64,000 bases of DNA from Amphibalanus amphitrite (lineage: Eukaryota > Arthropoda > Thecostraca > Balanomorpha > Balanidae): positions 620,001 to 684,000 of the forward strand of contig NW_024881792.1 of NCBI RefSeq assembly GCF_019059575.1, in the 5' to 3' direction. A program made the position numbers and the translations under genes. The notes under the pieces were generated by a model. It had not been told where the DNA came from. It saw only the letters and a program-made list of their open reading frames with translations, and ran no database searches. Shown here piece after piece: positions 22,974 through 33,968 of this stretch. Every line of letters starts with the position of its first letter. The stretch's first letter is position 1.

Positions 22974-23229
22974 TTAAGGTCGCGAGCAAATAAAACTATA
23001 AAACTAAATTGCGAGACAGAAACCTGTGAAAACGTTATGTTGAGATGTATAAAATGGTGTATTCCTCAAAACAGTTATCAGTACCTAGTTCTCTTTTTTA
23101 CCGTAGTGCGAATATATGCGATTCTCTCACACACGATTGATACCAGAATAAGCTCTATTAGGGCGATCCACATACATTTCCAGATAACCCATATATACAT
23201 ACCTATTAGTTATTACCTACCTATCACAT

Positions 23230-23460
23230 TTTGTCATACCTCTCTGAGCTCAGTCTCAGTCTGAGGGTTCCCAAAAGAGGGTGCAACTCTTCTCTGGTCG
23301 ATTTTGACAAGCTGCCTCTCAACCTCCTCGAGGTCAAGCTCGATGGCAGCCTTCTGGTGAATGAAAATGAGTAGGAGATTGAGTGGGAGTAGGAGATATG
23401 CGACAGACGGTCTGAGAACGAACGTTCTGCTGATGCACTTGATACGGGGATCGTCAAAAA
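23230..23460 (-). pseudogene. hAT transposase dimerisation-domain remnant
   Basis: The minus strand encodes PVSSASAERSFSDR (about 23410-23455), the signature of the C-terminal hAT dimerisation region. A different frame downstream gives IHQKAAIELDLEEVERQLV (about 23310-23365), matching the family's usual end. At least one frameshift separates them, so this is a dead fragment. Confidence 0.65.
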
Positions 23461-23632
23461 CAGGCGTACTATTATAACCGCCTATCATGAATGTTGCACC
23501 GGTCTTCTGTTCCCATTTCAACATCAGCCAAATTTTGTGGGGGCAAAAACATAGTCTTGCCCCCACGGCCTCCTGCCAGTGGGGGCAGTCTGCCCCCACT
23601 GCCCCCACGGTGGCGCCGCCCTTGACAATAAT

Positions 23633-23979
23633 TCTGCATAGGGTGCAGACAATGTATTCTGCATCCACAATGATCTGGAACAAACCCCCTTTTCTCAGCA
23701 ACACTACTTTCCATGCAGCACGACAAATTTAGGATATTTTGCCCACTATCCATCTTTCGAAGCATTTGCTACTGTAATGGTCTTCAACACTTACATTTGT
23801 GCTCAAGTACCTAAAAAACAAAAATGAAACGGAACACGTGTGATTGAACAGTGAACAGATACCGATGGCCCACTGTCAAAAGTTTTACCACGATGATCTC
23901 AGAAAATGGCAAAGTTAGCCGTCTTTACTTTTGCGGTAGTCCATTCACATTTGCGTGAGTTATTGGCATTATCAATGCT
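23633..23979. other. No gene seen
   Basis: Mixed-composition sequence between the hAT-like and the next TTAA element. Confidence 0.4.
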
Positions 23980-23983
23980 TTAG

Positions 23984-24878
23984 CCCTCGCCCGCACATGC
24001 CATTTTCCCATCCTAGAACGCACATGGGGGTGGTTGCCACCCCCCCCGCGCCATTTCGTTCCTGTTGGAGATAGAGCTTAGCGGTAAAGTCCAAAAAGAT
24101 TCTTTGGGAAGAGACGAATCCAATGATACCCAGTTTTACCTTCTCAGGTCAGTCATTGACCTTCCAGGTCAGGTCAAACTAAAAAATGTTGCTGTTTTGG
24201 GTCACCGTTGGATATCAAGTGCGCTGCTTATCATATACCGATAACGATGCTGTTTTCTGGTGCCAAGCCAGCTAGAACCTCTTTCTCACACTACCCGACC
24301 AGGTTTTTGCTGCTGAGGTCATTTCAGGTCAAGTTAGGTCAAGGTCAATTATATGTGTTTGTATGTCTGTGTGTGTCTGTGTGTATACTGATGTGTGCAC
24401 CGATTGTTTATGTGTCCATATTACATGAAATCATGATCTGAGAAGCTTTTACCAAAAATGCAGTCAAAAAACTTCACAAAAAGTAAATTCCGCTTGCCTA
24501 AAACGCAATTATCTTAGATGACCTAGGTTGACCTTGACCTTGACCTTGACATCTGTACATCGTCGAACAACATGTTCCATGATGGGTGGGAGGTAAGACT
24601 GGTAAAAAAGGCCGAAATCAAGGTGTCAAAAGCTCACAAGGCCCATAGCCAACGCAAGATGTCGAGAATTAGCCATTTGGGTCATGACATGACCTGAAAA
24701 ACAAGGTCATATCTCCGAAACCAAAGGTCACAGAAGCTTGAAATTTTTAGTGGACATCAAGAAAGGATAGAGGAGCAGCTATACGAAAAATCAGGTTTCT
24801 AGCTCTAAAAATGTTGAGTGCAGAGCAGAAAGACTACCTGGGGGGTGGCAACCACCCCCCCCCATGTGCGGGCGAGGG
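23984..24878. mobile_element. TTAA-flanked MITE 2 with NR5A-like repeats
   Basis: Termini CCCTCGCCCGCACATG (23984) and its complement (ending 24878). The right flank is TTAA (24879-24882), the left TTAG, a likely mutated TTAA. Subterminal runs of C pair with runs of G (GGGGTGGTTGCCACCCC-type hairpins at both ends). Internal half-sites include three head-to-tail TGACCTTGACCTT units at 24529-24550 and AGGTCAAGTTAGGTCAAGG at about 24327. A closely related copy forms the foldback at 53433-54990. Confidence 0.8.
24529..24550 (-). promoter_or_regulatory. Triple TCAAGGTCA-type site
   Basis: Minus strand shows tandem TCAAGGTCA overlapping units. This is the extended half-site bound by FTZ-F1/NR5A and ERR-class nuclear receptors. 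Binding is inferred, not shown. Confidence 0.4.
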
Positions 24879-25037
24879 TTAAAATGCACTTATCGGTACC
24901 TTTTTCGACATGGTACATCCTCAAAGCTCGCAATGACCCTCCGCTCGGGTGCCGCTCCCTACCCCCCCCCCCCCCCCGCTTCACCGGCCATGGCCTGGAT
25001 TTCTGCACCCGTGCACTACGCCCGTGGGCCCCTTTAA

Positions 25038-25504
25038 AGGGACCCTCCCACCTTCAAAAAAGTTAATGAATTGGCATGAAAGTGATGTCGCTCGGTTCAG
25101 AAAGAGCAAAAACGAGTATCTACCAAATTTCATCGAAAAATATTCACCGGTTTTCAAGATATTAGACTTTTACTTTTGTTTACTTTTTGGGATCTCCGCT
25201 GTTCCTAGCGAATTTATTTGAAAGTGCGGCATTTGTTGCGCGCAAAGCAGCATATACCACCGCGTGCTACAAAACGTTTTAGTCAAACATTTAACGGACG
25301 TTCGGAAGCCTGATGACGTCATCAGATTCCCGTAATGGTTAAGAGATAGGGACCACGCTGGTCCCACCCTGCAAGTAAAGGGAAGAAATTTCTTGAACAC
25401 CATAAAGCTGCGGGGGTTGCGACCAGGATAAATGGTGGTTTCTGAGCCTGGCCGCAAACTTGGCTATCTCAACTCAAAACTAATGTTAAGGTGGGAGGGT
25501 CCCT
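25038..25504. mobile_element. 467-bp TTAA-flanked MITE
   Basis: Termini AGGGACCCTCCCACCTT (25038) and the exact complement ending at 25504, flanked by TTAA at 25034-25037 and 25505-25508. No coding capacity. A partial relative of its right half lies at 29915-30049. Confidence 0.8.
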
Positions 25505-25508
25505 TTAA

Positions 25509-25937
25509 GCTAGCACCGGGCCCCACGGGTCAGCGCAAGGGCCCCTTTGCCAAGTTGGCCCCCCCAAACTCCAAGTCTGCGACCGCCCCTGTGAGAACGG
25601 GATCTCCAGGCCAAGTGGCCTTTTCCCTCCCGATCACTGTGAAGGTAAGATAAGGTAAGGAGTTGCGTTGGAGAGGCCGGAAATAGTGGCGATTTCAGTG
25701 GACCGCAAGAATGGACCGTCATTGGAATGATTCTTTTACAAACCGTGCACTGTTTTTAGCTGGAATTTAATAGTTACTACAAAATATTTTTGTAATTACA
25801 TTTGGCCGAGAATGAATGCCATCAGGGAAGGTTTTACTGCCTGATTGCATTTTGTCTAGAAGCATATAGTGCTGTTATGTTGCAGTTTTTGCGCTTTTGT
25901 TACAAAATATGAAGCGAACATGCAACAGGTTCCAAAG
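25509..25937. other. No gene seen
   Basis: GC-rich then AT-rich non-coding sequence. Confidence 0.4.
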
Positions 25938-26726
25938 ACGCAACCAAAGTCGTGACGTCACGATAAGTGGCTGGGCATAGATAAACAGACTGTCAGTCTG
26001 TATATACAGACTCTGTATATACAGAGAGATATACAGACTGTCAGTCTGTATATCTATGTGGCTGGGGCATAATCAGCTGACGGCCCCGTGTTAAAGCAAT
26101 GGGGCAATACTTTGCCGATCTTTCCTAAAAAAAACTGGACCTAGTTAGATAGTTTCACTAGCTGGATTTAGGACAACGATGTATGGTCTATTTTTCTATG
26201 GAAAAATATTGCAAAATCTAATAACGCAAAGCACAAAATTTGGTGAAAACCTAAGTTGCGGCGAAGTTGCGCAGAAATACAAAACATTTCCAATCAAGAG
26301 GTTTAAAATCATAGATAAAAAATAAAAAAGATTTACGAAATAACTAATATGGTAAATTTTCTCCTTTGCTTTTTACAAATAAAAAATATATTAAATCAGC
26401 TCAAACTCAAATATGTCAAACCTTTCGCACCAAAATCCTACAACGTGGTCGCAGTTCGCGTCTTCAAGGTCATGTATTTGGTGCGTCAAGTTCGCCGCCC
26501 GTAACAAATTCGCGAAGTTCGGCCCTTTCCGCTTTAAAACATAGCATTTTTTAGGCGTAGAAAAATAGAATATACTCAGTTTTCTTAGAAACTGGCCCCG
26601 AAACTATCTAACTAGGTCCAGTGTTTTCTAATAATACCGATAAAATTTCGTCCCATTGCTTTAGCACAGGGCCGTCAGCTGATTATGCCCCAGCCACTAG
26701 TCATGACGTCACACTTCGGTTGCGTA
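25938..26726. mobile_element. ~790-bp element with long inverted repeats
   Basis: The ends pair over more than 100 bp: ACGCAACC...GTGACGTCA...AGTGGCTGGG at the left and the inverted form at 26650-26726, including CAGCTGACGGCCC and AACTGGACCTAGTTAGATAG-type blocks. The left arm is interrupted at about 25977-26056 by a small palindromic insertion built from CAGACTGTCAGTCTGTATAT. No ORF of significance. Superfamily unassigned. Confidence 0.7.
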
Positions 26727-26915
26727 GTAACATTGATGTATATCGCAAAATATCATATTGACCTCAAGCTCATCCGTTGCATGATCGAGTAGACAGATTA
26801 ACACATTTCAAGTTTATCTTGGATCAGAGGTGTCAAAATAATTCATCAGTGTCAGAGGTTAATTTGAGGGGAAGCTACGATAATTGCTCTTGTCCATCCA
26901 CTAAGAAGTTATTAA

Positions 26916-27829
26916 CCCGGCAGTTGCTGGGGTATTTCGCCACCCACCGTTTGCTGGGGGGGGGGCGTTAAACGCCCCCAGCCGATAACTCGAGAACCAA
27001 TAGGCGCAGCGAAACGCACGAGGCGGCAAACGAAAGAACGCGACGAGACGCTTCAGATGAGTACTTTAAAGTTGAATTTTGAGGTCACAGGTCGGGTCAA
27101 GGTCAGGTCAAACGCCTGAAACCGGGCTTTCAGTAGCTTGGACTTCAAGACTTCGCAATGGGCGCCTCTCGTCATAAACTCTGTCAAAACGGCGCACAAT
27201 CCATCATATAAGGCCTACAAGAGTGTCAGCTCCATGTAGGGGTCAGTCAAGCATAGGTCAGGGTCAAGGTCAGGTCAACCGGGTAGGCAAATATCCCCGA
27301 AAATCAAAACTGATATTCGCAGCCTGTGACACATGTTTTATGGGTAATTTGGGGCGTAGAACACGATGGTGACATTCATTTTATCATATGTGTACGTGTT
27401 TGGCTCAAAAAGTTCAATTTAAGAAATGCATGTACCATGGTCGTGAAGAAGTCACGAGAAATTGCCGAGATTCAGTTCAAGATTTTGGAAAATGCGGAAC
27501 GATAATCAATAATCGAAGATAGCCATTTGATTGTTCATGGTATTGGCAGTCTAATGGCGTTTACGGCATGTCTGTATGTCTATTCTGTGATTTTATATGA
27601 TTTTTTGAACATATGCCGTTTTTTGTTCGAAAACTCAGAAATCATGACGTCACCAAAACCTCGATATCTCAAAAATTTTCCAAACGATTTTTTTGAAACT
27701 TTGTCACGATAAACTTCAATCAATTCCCTACAGGTACCCAAAATTTGGCGCGCCTGCGGCGCGCCGTTTTTATGCTATGGCCCGGCGAAAAAAGTGGGGG
27801 CGTTAAACGCCCCCCCAGCAACTCGCGGG
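26916..27829. mobile_element. TTAA-flanked MITE 3 with AGGTCA sites
   Basis: Exact TTAA flanks at 26912-26915 and 27830-27833. Termini CCCGGCAGTTGCTGG and inverted CCCGCGAGTTGCTGG. Each end carries a hairpin GGGGGCGTTAAACGCCCCC. Half-site clusters at about 27082-27112 and 27240-27280 (AGGTCAGGGTCAAGGTCAGG). No transposase. Confidence 0.8.
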
Positions 27830-28065
27830 TTAAATATTTTGTTTTGTGTATTCCAAGAGGAGAGGGAACTATTTTATTTGTGCCTTGATTGAGAATTGAA
27901 GATCGATCATTAAATTTTCAAAGCAGTTAAAGGAATTTGTGCCCGACTTTATAGATTGGATGACCAGGAACACGGTTCTGGCATTTATTTTTCATTAAAC
28001 ATCTTAGGCTTCCCATATTCCAAACATAAACTTTCAAATATGTGACGTCACAGCAGTGACGTACC

Positions 28066-28214
28066 CAAGGGGGGGGGGCCACAGGGGCCATGGCCCCCCC
28101 CCTGAGCGCCTTCGGCGCTCAGGGGGCCCCTCAGGCCCCATGATATTTTTTTAAACACTGGATAAAACGTCTTTTACTCGGAAGAAAAATTGATATTAAA
28201 GTTTCATTTATGTG
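28066..28214. repeat. G/C-run palindrome at minisatellite edge
   Basis: Runs of 10 G and 9 C surround GCCACAGGGGCCATGGC and a GAGCGCCTTCGGCGCTC hairpin, immediately before the minisatellite. Confidence 0.5.
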
Positions 28215-28885
28215 CCCTGGTTACCCGAGGGGCCCCTGCAGTCATCCAAGGGCCCCCAGTTTCCTGGCCCCTGGTCGCCTAGGGGGCCTCTGGTAGCCGG
28301 GGGCCTGGTCTCATGGGGCCCCTGATCGACTGGTGGCCCCTAGTCGCCTAGGGGGCCCTGATAGCCGTGGGCCTGGTCGTATGGGCCCCTAATAGTCTGT
28401 GGCTCCTAGTCGCCTAGGGGGCCTAGTCGCATGGGGGCCTCTGGTCGCATGAGGCCCCTGATCGCCTGGGGGTCCCTAGTCGCCTAGGGGGCCCCTGGTA
28501 GCCGGGGGCCTTGTCGCATGGGGGGCCCCTGGTTGCCTGGGGCCCCCGGTCGCCCCTAGTCGCCTGGACGACCCTGGTCGCCTGGGATCCCCTGGTCGCC
28601 TGGGGGCCCCTGATCGCCTGAGGGGTGCTGGTCACCTAGAGGGCCCCTGGTCGCCTAGGGGCCCCTGGTAGCCGGGGGCCTGGTCGCATGGGGGCCCCCT
28701 GGTCGCCCGGGGTCCCTGCTCGCTTTGGGGGCCTGATCGCATTGGCCCTTGGTCGCCTGGAGGGCCCTGGTCGCTTGGGGCCCCTAGTCATCTGGGGGAC
28801 CTGGTCGCCTGGGAACCCCTGGTCGACTGGGGGCCCTGGTCTCCCGGGCCCCCTGGTCGCCTGGGGGCCCCTGGTCGTCTGAAAG
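28215..28885. repeat. ~21-bp minisatellite (CCTGGTCGCCTGGGGGCCC)
   Basis: About 30 degenerate units based on CCCCTGGTCGCCTGGGGG with GTCGCATGGGGGCC and GTAGCCGGGGGCC variants. ORFs across it are repeat translations. Confidence 0.9.
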
Positions 28886-30706
28886 AACGCTTATCACCTG
28901 ATTGATCCCAAATCATCTGAGTTGCTACTGGCTACTGGATATAAGTAGAGACTGGAGTAGACACTCATCTGAAGGAGCCAATATCTTTCACGGTGCCGGA
29001 GATATCACAGAAAAAAAAAACAAAAAGGCTAAACTGAATATCCCCCAACCTTGGCCCCAAAGGCGTCATTGACTAACACAGGGATGTGGGTCGATTTGCA
29101 ATCGCATTTCCTCCTAAGTCCTATTCCTCCAATGAATACAGGGTGTCCCAGAATTACCCAAGCATTTATTTTCTGGCTAAAAGTACAATTGCGCTCGATT
29201 CCTAGTAAAACATATAATAGCCGCGTTTACACAGGGGTAGTTGCCAGATAGTGAAATTCCGATAACGAGACATTTATTCCACACTATTATATTATATAGG
29301 TACCTATTATCCGGAATTTGAGGATGTTCGGTAATTGAGGCGCTCGCTCATAAAATACCGTGCGTTTCATGCACACTCCTCAAGCAAAAATATTTTTACT
29401 TTCCAATTTTCCACATTTTCTCAAGGCTTAGAACGTTACAGAGACCGTTTTAATGACTTTGATGAAGTTGAACGCGAGAAATCACAACCAAATGCTACAT
29501 TAGGTTGTAAAGAACTGAATTGCGTTTTCCGACACACGTTGCGTTTTCTCACCTACGTCTGCAGGAGAGACCGGACCCACTATGCCCCCCCCCCCCACCA
29601 TCGAAAGGTTCTGCATGACTCCCGGGGGCCCCCGGGTGACCTAGGGGGCCCCTCGAAAGCAAGTGGCCCCCTCCTGGGCGAAATCCTGGGTACGTGCCTG
29701 CGTCACAGCCCAAAATTACCTCCTTCCCCAGGCCACATTACTGTCATAAAGCTGATTCTTTTTACTCTGTAGGCACCACAACAAAGTTCAGACCAAGTTT
29801 TAAGCGATTTTTCAACAAACAAACCCATTTAAATCAGAATGACTAAACGAGGTGACGTCACACTAACGGTCGCTCCATGTTTAAGATAGGGCCTTGTACA
29901 AGGCCCATTTTCAAATGAAGGGAACGAATTTCTTCAACACCAAGAGGCCGCGGGGGTTGCAACCTAGATAGATAGTGGTTTCTGAACCTCGCCGCAAACT
30001 TGGCTATCTCAACTCAAACCCCATGTTAAAGGTGGGATAGTCCCTTTAATCAACCAAACCAAGCATTTAGTCATTCTCGTATATAAGTAGTGGCTAAGAA
30101 GAAAAGGTTGATAAATACTGAAGTTCAGTCATCTTACATCAACTTAGCAGCAAGATCCCCAAGGATAGAGGATATATAAAGTATAGGTACCTATCCTGTA
30201 AATCAAAGCATTTTGGTGCCTGCAAAGGCTTGCGTTATTTGTGGTTTGCTCGCGGAGTGAGGCTATGGGCGTTTTTGTTGTGTTTATGTGGAGATTGAAT
30301 ATAACTGTGACCCTGTGTTTGTTTGTGTATTTACTACAGTCAAACATCACATTCACATAAAATACTCACCTAGCTCATAGGTGTACCCTGCATAATTTGT
30401 ACTTGTTGATGTCTGGAGCATGAACAAAGCACTAAAGTAGCTTATCATTTCCCACATTTTCTGAGCATCTAACATGGCAATACAGCAGTGCAGAGCAGCT
30501 TCAGAGAAGAAACACTTTCAATGCACAGACTCACACCAGCCACCCAATGAGCCAGTTCCTCATTTGGCTGTTTCCCTGGATGCGGCTTGGCAAAGGTGAG
30601 CTAACTTGGCAACGGCTTGACGCGAGCTAACTGTTTTTAAGTTGTTAGCAGGTAAAATTGAGTTAGGGTGAGTATCTATCATATAGCTGGGTGCCTGTAA
30701 ATAATC
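28886..30706. other. No gene seen; scattered repeat fragments
   Basis: Contains CAGGGTGTCCCAGAATTA (about 29140), a word common in arthropod repeats, a GGGGGCCCC-rich patch at 29620-29690, and the partial MITE below. Other ORFs are short and unrecognised. Confidence 0.4.
29915..30049. repeat. Partial copy of the 467-bp MITE
   Basis: Shares ACTTGGCTATCTCAACTCAA and the AAGGTGGGATAGTCCCTTTAA-type right end with 25370-25508. The left half is missing. Confidence 0.7.
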
Positions 30707-30735
30707 GTATTGTATTGTATTGTATTGTATTGTAT
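30707..30735 (-). repeat. (CAATA)n LINE tail
   Basis: Five to six GTATT units on the plus strand, i.e. CAATA on the LINE strand, directly after its 3' UTR. Confidence 0.9.
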
Positions 30736-30906
30736 TTACATTTAAGAGCGATCCACATACAAAGTGCGTGGCGATTACTGCTCAGAATTTGTATCCGCGG
30801 TTGCTAATCTAATCATACAAAACAGTTGCACATTCACTCACGTCAAAACAAGGACAAAACACTCTCAGGACAGCCTTATCGCTTTTACCCACCCCTATCC
30901 TATTGG

Positions 30907-33900
30907 TCAGCGACGATGTGCTGATTCATCGTCCACGATTGCGGCTTTAACAGCGCGGGCGAAGCGGGCGGGAGGCAGCTGCGACAGGTGAGGTGGCAGG
31001 CTGTTCAGCAGAGCTGCAGCTCGATAGCCAAACCGCCGCTTGCCCGTTTCCAGCCGCGGACGGGGAAGATGGAAGAAGTGATCTTGCCTGGATGGTCTCT
31101 CGCGGATAGCGCTATTAGCGACGAACAGGGCTGCTAGTTGCTCAGGTTCTCGGCGCTGTATGACCTTGTGTGCGATGACAAGGGTGTGGAAATCGGACAT
31201 ACCGCGCGGGGACAACCACCCGAGTTTTGTTCGCAGGTCGGAGACATGGTCAAATTTACGGCGGCCGAAAATAACTCTAGCGGCGAAGTTAAGAATTTTT
31301 TGGAGTCGATCGAATTTTTTTTGGGACCCATTACCATAAACTGAAAGGCAGTACTGGATACGCGATACAACGAGTGCCGTCACGAGCGTTCGAATGATGC
31401 CATCTGGGAGACAGTGGCGCGCGTGTGAAAGACCAATCAACAGTCCCGTACACCGGCGGCAGAGTTCAGAGACGTGTGCGTCCCATGACAGAGTGCTGTC
31501 AAAAGTGACGCCAAGGTTCCCGACTTGTGCGCACGGTTGCAACGCTGCGTTGCGGAATGGTACTCTAAAGTCTGGTAATTTGCGAAGATTTTGACGAGTG
31601 CCAAATACAATAAGCTGTGTTTTACTTGCGTTCACTTTGAGGGCGTTAGCGCAAAACCAGTCGTTGAGAGACGCGAGCGAGTCCTCCATGCGCGAGATGA
31701 GAACTTCGAGGTCCCGAGCTGGACCGCTAACCAATACTTGAGTGTCATCGGCATACTGAAACACTTTTGCGTTGCCCGCGTATAGCGATAAGTTGTTAGA
31801 GAAAATGGTGAAAAGAAGCGGCCCTAACGCAGAGCCCTGGAAGACACCCATGGCATTAGAAAGAGGCCTAGACAGCACTCTACGTCCGGATACATCTTTC
31901 AAAGACACGCTCTGAGTGTGTCCATGTAGATAGGCGGCGAACCAGGAAATTTCAATGCCGTGTAACATCAGTTTTTGCATCAGAAGATCGTGGTCAATCA
32001 CGTCGAAACATTTACTGAGATCGAGAAGGCATAGATAGCATTGACAAATCCCCCCTATCAGTGGCGGCCAGGATGTGTTCAGTGACGGACAGCAACGCGG
32101 TTTCCGTGGAGTGCCGGGGGCGGAAGCCGTGCTGGGAGGATGCCAGAAGGTGATTATGGGAGAGGTAGGCGTAGAGCTGCTGATGGACAATGCGTTCAAC
32201 TACTTTCATGATTAGAGGAACTAGGCCAACTAGGGGAATGGGTCGGAAGTTTGCGGGGTCTGAAGGGTTACCAGACTTGAACAGAGGGTGAAATATGGAA
32301 TGTTTCCATGAATCGGGGATGTCAGATTGGATTAAGCAGGTATTGATAATATGCAGGATGACACCACCAATAGCGGGGAATCCGAATTTCAGCATGCGGA
32401 CACAGACGTTATCGGAGCCGCAGGCACTCGAGTAACGCATGCTGAAAATAATCCGCTCAAGCTCCCCCAGTGTTATCTCACGAAGTTGAAAACTGCATGC
32501 GCCGACACGGGTGAGACGCACATCCAAATCGGTGGGAGTGTTTTGGGCTCGGATCTCGTCAGCGACACGAGGACCGACAGATACAAAAAAATGAATTTAA
32601 ATCATCGGCAGATAGATCGGGCTGGATGTCTGGGCCGTCCTTCTTCGCGGCTACCACTGACCTGATGCATTGCCAAACTTTGTTGGGGCCCCGCTCCCCA
32701 ATTTCCCTCCGTATCTCTATTCGCCTGTCTCGACGCACTGCCGCCCGGACTGAGCGGTTTAGGTCTCTGTATTCGCTCGAGTTGCGGCCTAGATGGCGAA
32801 GCGCAGCGCGACGTTGAGACATGAGGTTACGGGTGGCGGCGGAGAGGGGAGGAGCGGTCGGGTTACGGATAGACACACGCTTGATTGGGGCATGGGCATC
32901 AAAAACAGGTACGAAGAACGACAAGAAAGCATGCTTCTTGTCACTGACAGTTTCGGCAGAGAAAACATAATCCCAGTCGACATCGAGTAAGTCGTGATAC
33001 AGTGCAGGGTGATCTAGGCGCTTAAAAGAGCGAGATGAGATAACGGCGGGCTTTTGACGCACTTTCGGCACATTGACAATCACGTCGATGATTTTATGGG
33101 GACTGAAGTGACAATAATTAACGCTGGTGTCACACACAAGTTCGCGTTTGTTAACAATACATACATCCAATAGAGAGCCGGAGGTAAAAGTTGGATTTGT
33201 TACTAGTTGATCTAAAGAATAATTCAATAAGAAGCTGATCAGATGTTGAGACGCGCGGAAACTCGGCCCCTTCAATAGGTCACAGTTGAGGTCCCCGCAG
33301 AGAACGAACGGAACTGTGGGGTAATCGATGAGGACCCGCTGCAGCTGGGCCTCGAGGTCCGTGAAGTCGGCGAGCAGGGCAGCCTCAGAGTGTCGGGGTG
33401 GCCGATAAAGGGAGCAGATGATTATCTGTTGGCCCTTGTCCAGCTTCAGCAGCGCCCATTGCGACTCCAGCTTGCTTTCGGAGCTCCCGCTGCCGGGGAT
33501 CTTCAGTGTCATTGACGTCAAACTGTTTTTAGTGATGATGGCTACGCCGCCATAACCGCAGCCATCTGGGCGGTCCACTCGACTGAGCGAGTGGCCCGGA
33601 ATGACCAGGAGGCGTTTCGGGGTAGACGGACGTAGCCAGGTCTCGGAAAGCACCATTACGTCGTAGTTGCGACCAGCGAGTTCGCAGGTCAGCTCTTGAA
33701 GTTTGGGTTTGATACTTTGAATATTTAGGGCGCCGATCAGCAATTTGGGCGGGTCGGTCGGCCGGCTGGACTGGAGAGTCCTCGATGCGGGGCGGGGTCC
33801 ACATGCCGCTTCCGCAGGGCTGAGGGGGCGTGATCGATTAAGACGGCGGATGAGATACGCGGGAAGACTGCGCCGGATAATCTCGGCTACTTCACGAGTG

Positions 33901-33968
33901 GTGTCGTTGCTTAGTCGGTCACGCACCGCCATCAGATGTGCCCGGTCGTATGCACGACAATCAGACAT
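30907..33968 (-). pseudogene. CR1-like ORF2: APE endonuclease and reverse transcriptase
   Basis: Three overlapping minus-strand frames. 33968-32559: an N-terminal extension, then AP endonuclease motifs (GALNIQSIKPK near residue 79, VLSETWL, YGGVAII, CGDLNCD). 32527-32012: early RT blocks (FHPLFKSGNPSDPANFRPI, QHGFRPRHSTETAL). 32199-30907: LLDLSKCFDVIDH, GVFQGSALGPLLF, catalytic FQYADDTQV (about 31755), then the thumb and C-terminus to the stop at 30907. There is no RNase H, as in CR1/Jockey. The breaks fall in a T run (about 32588) and a C run (about 32050), so they may be real inactivating indels or base-calling errors. All catalytic motifs seen are intact. Confidence 0.9.

Larger units (their letters stand above)
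21600..23624. mobile_element. hAT-like element with 8-bp target duplication
   Basis: Starts CAGTGGCGGCGCCACG at 21600 and ends with the inverted form CGGTGGCGCCGCCCTTG at 23624. The terminal repeats match at about 14 of 16 positions. It is flanked by the perfect 8-bp direct repeat ACAATAAT (21592-21599 and 23625-23632), the duplication length of the hAT superfamily. It contains a nested TTAA-flanked element (21768-22973) and a small hAT transposase remnant (23230-23460). The latter sits near one end, so most of the transposase is missing. Confidence 0.75.

Noticed and set aside
23084-23220. Membrane-like short ORF
   Set aside because: AT-rich chance hydrophobicity inside a non-autonomous hAT-like element; no start context or homologous motif.
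28215-28885. CRISPR-like array
   Set aside because: Units are contiguous degenerate minisatellite repeats without unique spacers, in animal DNA.
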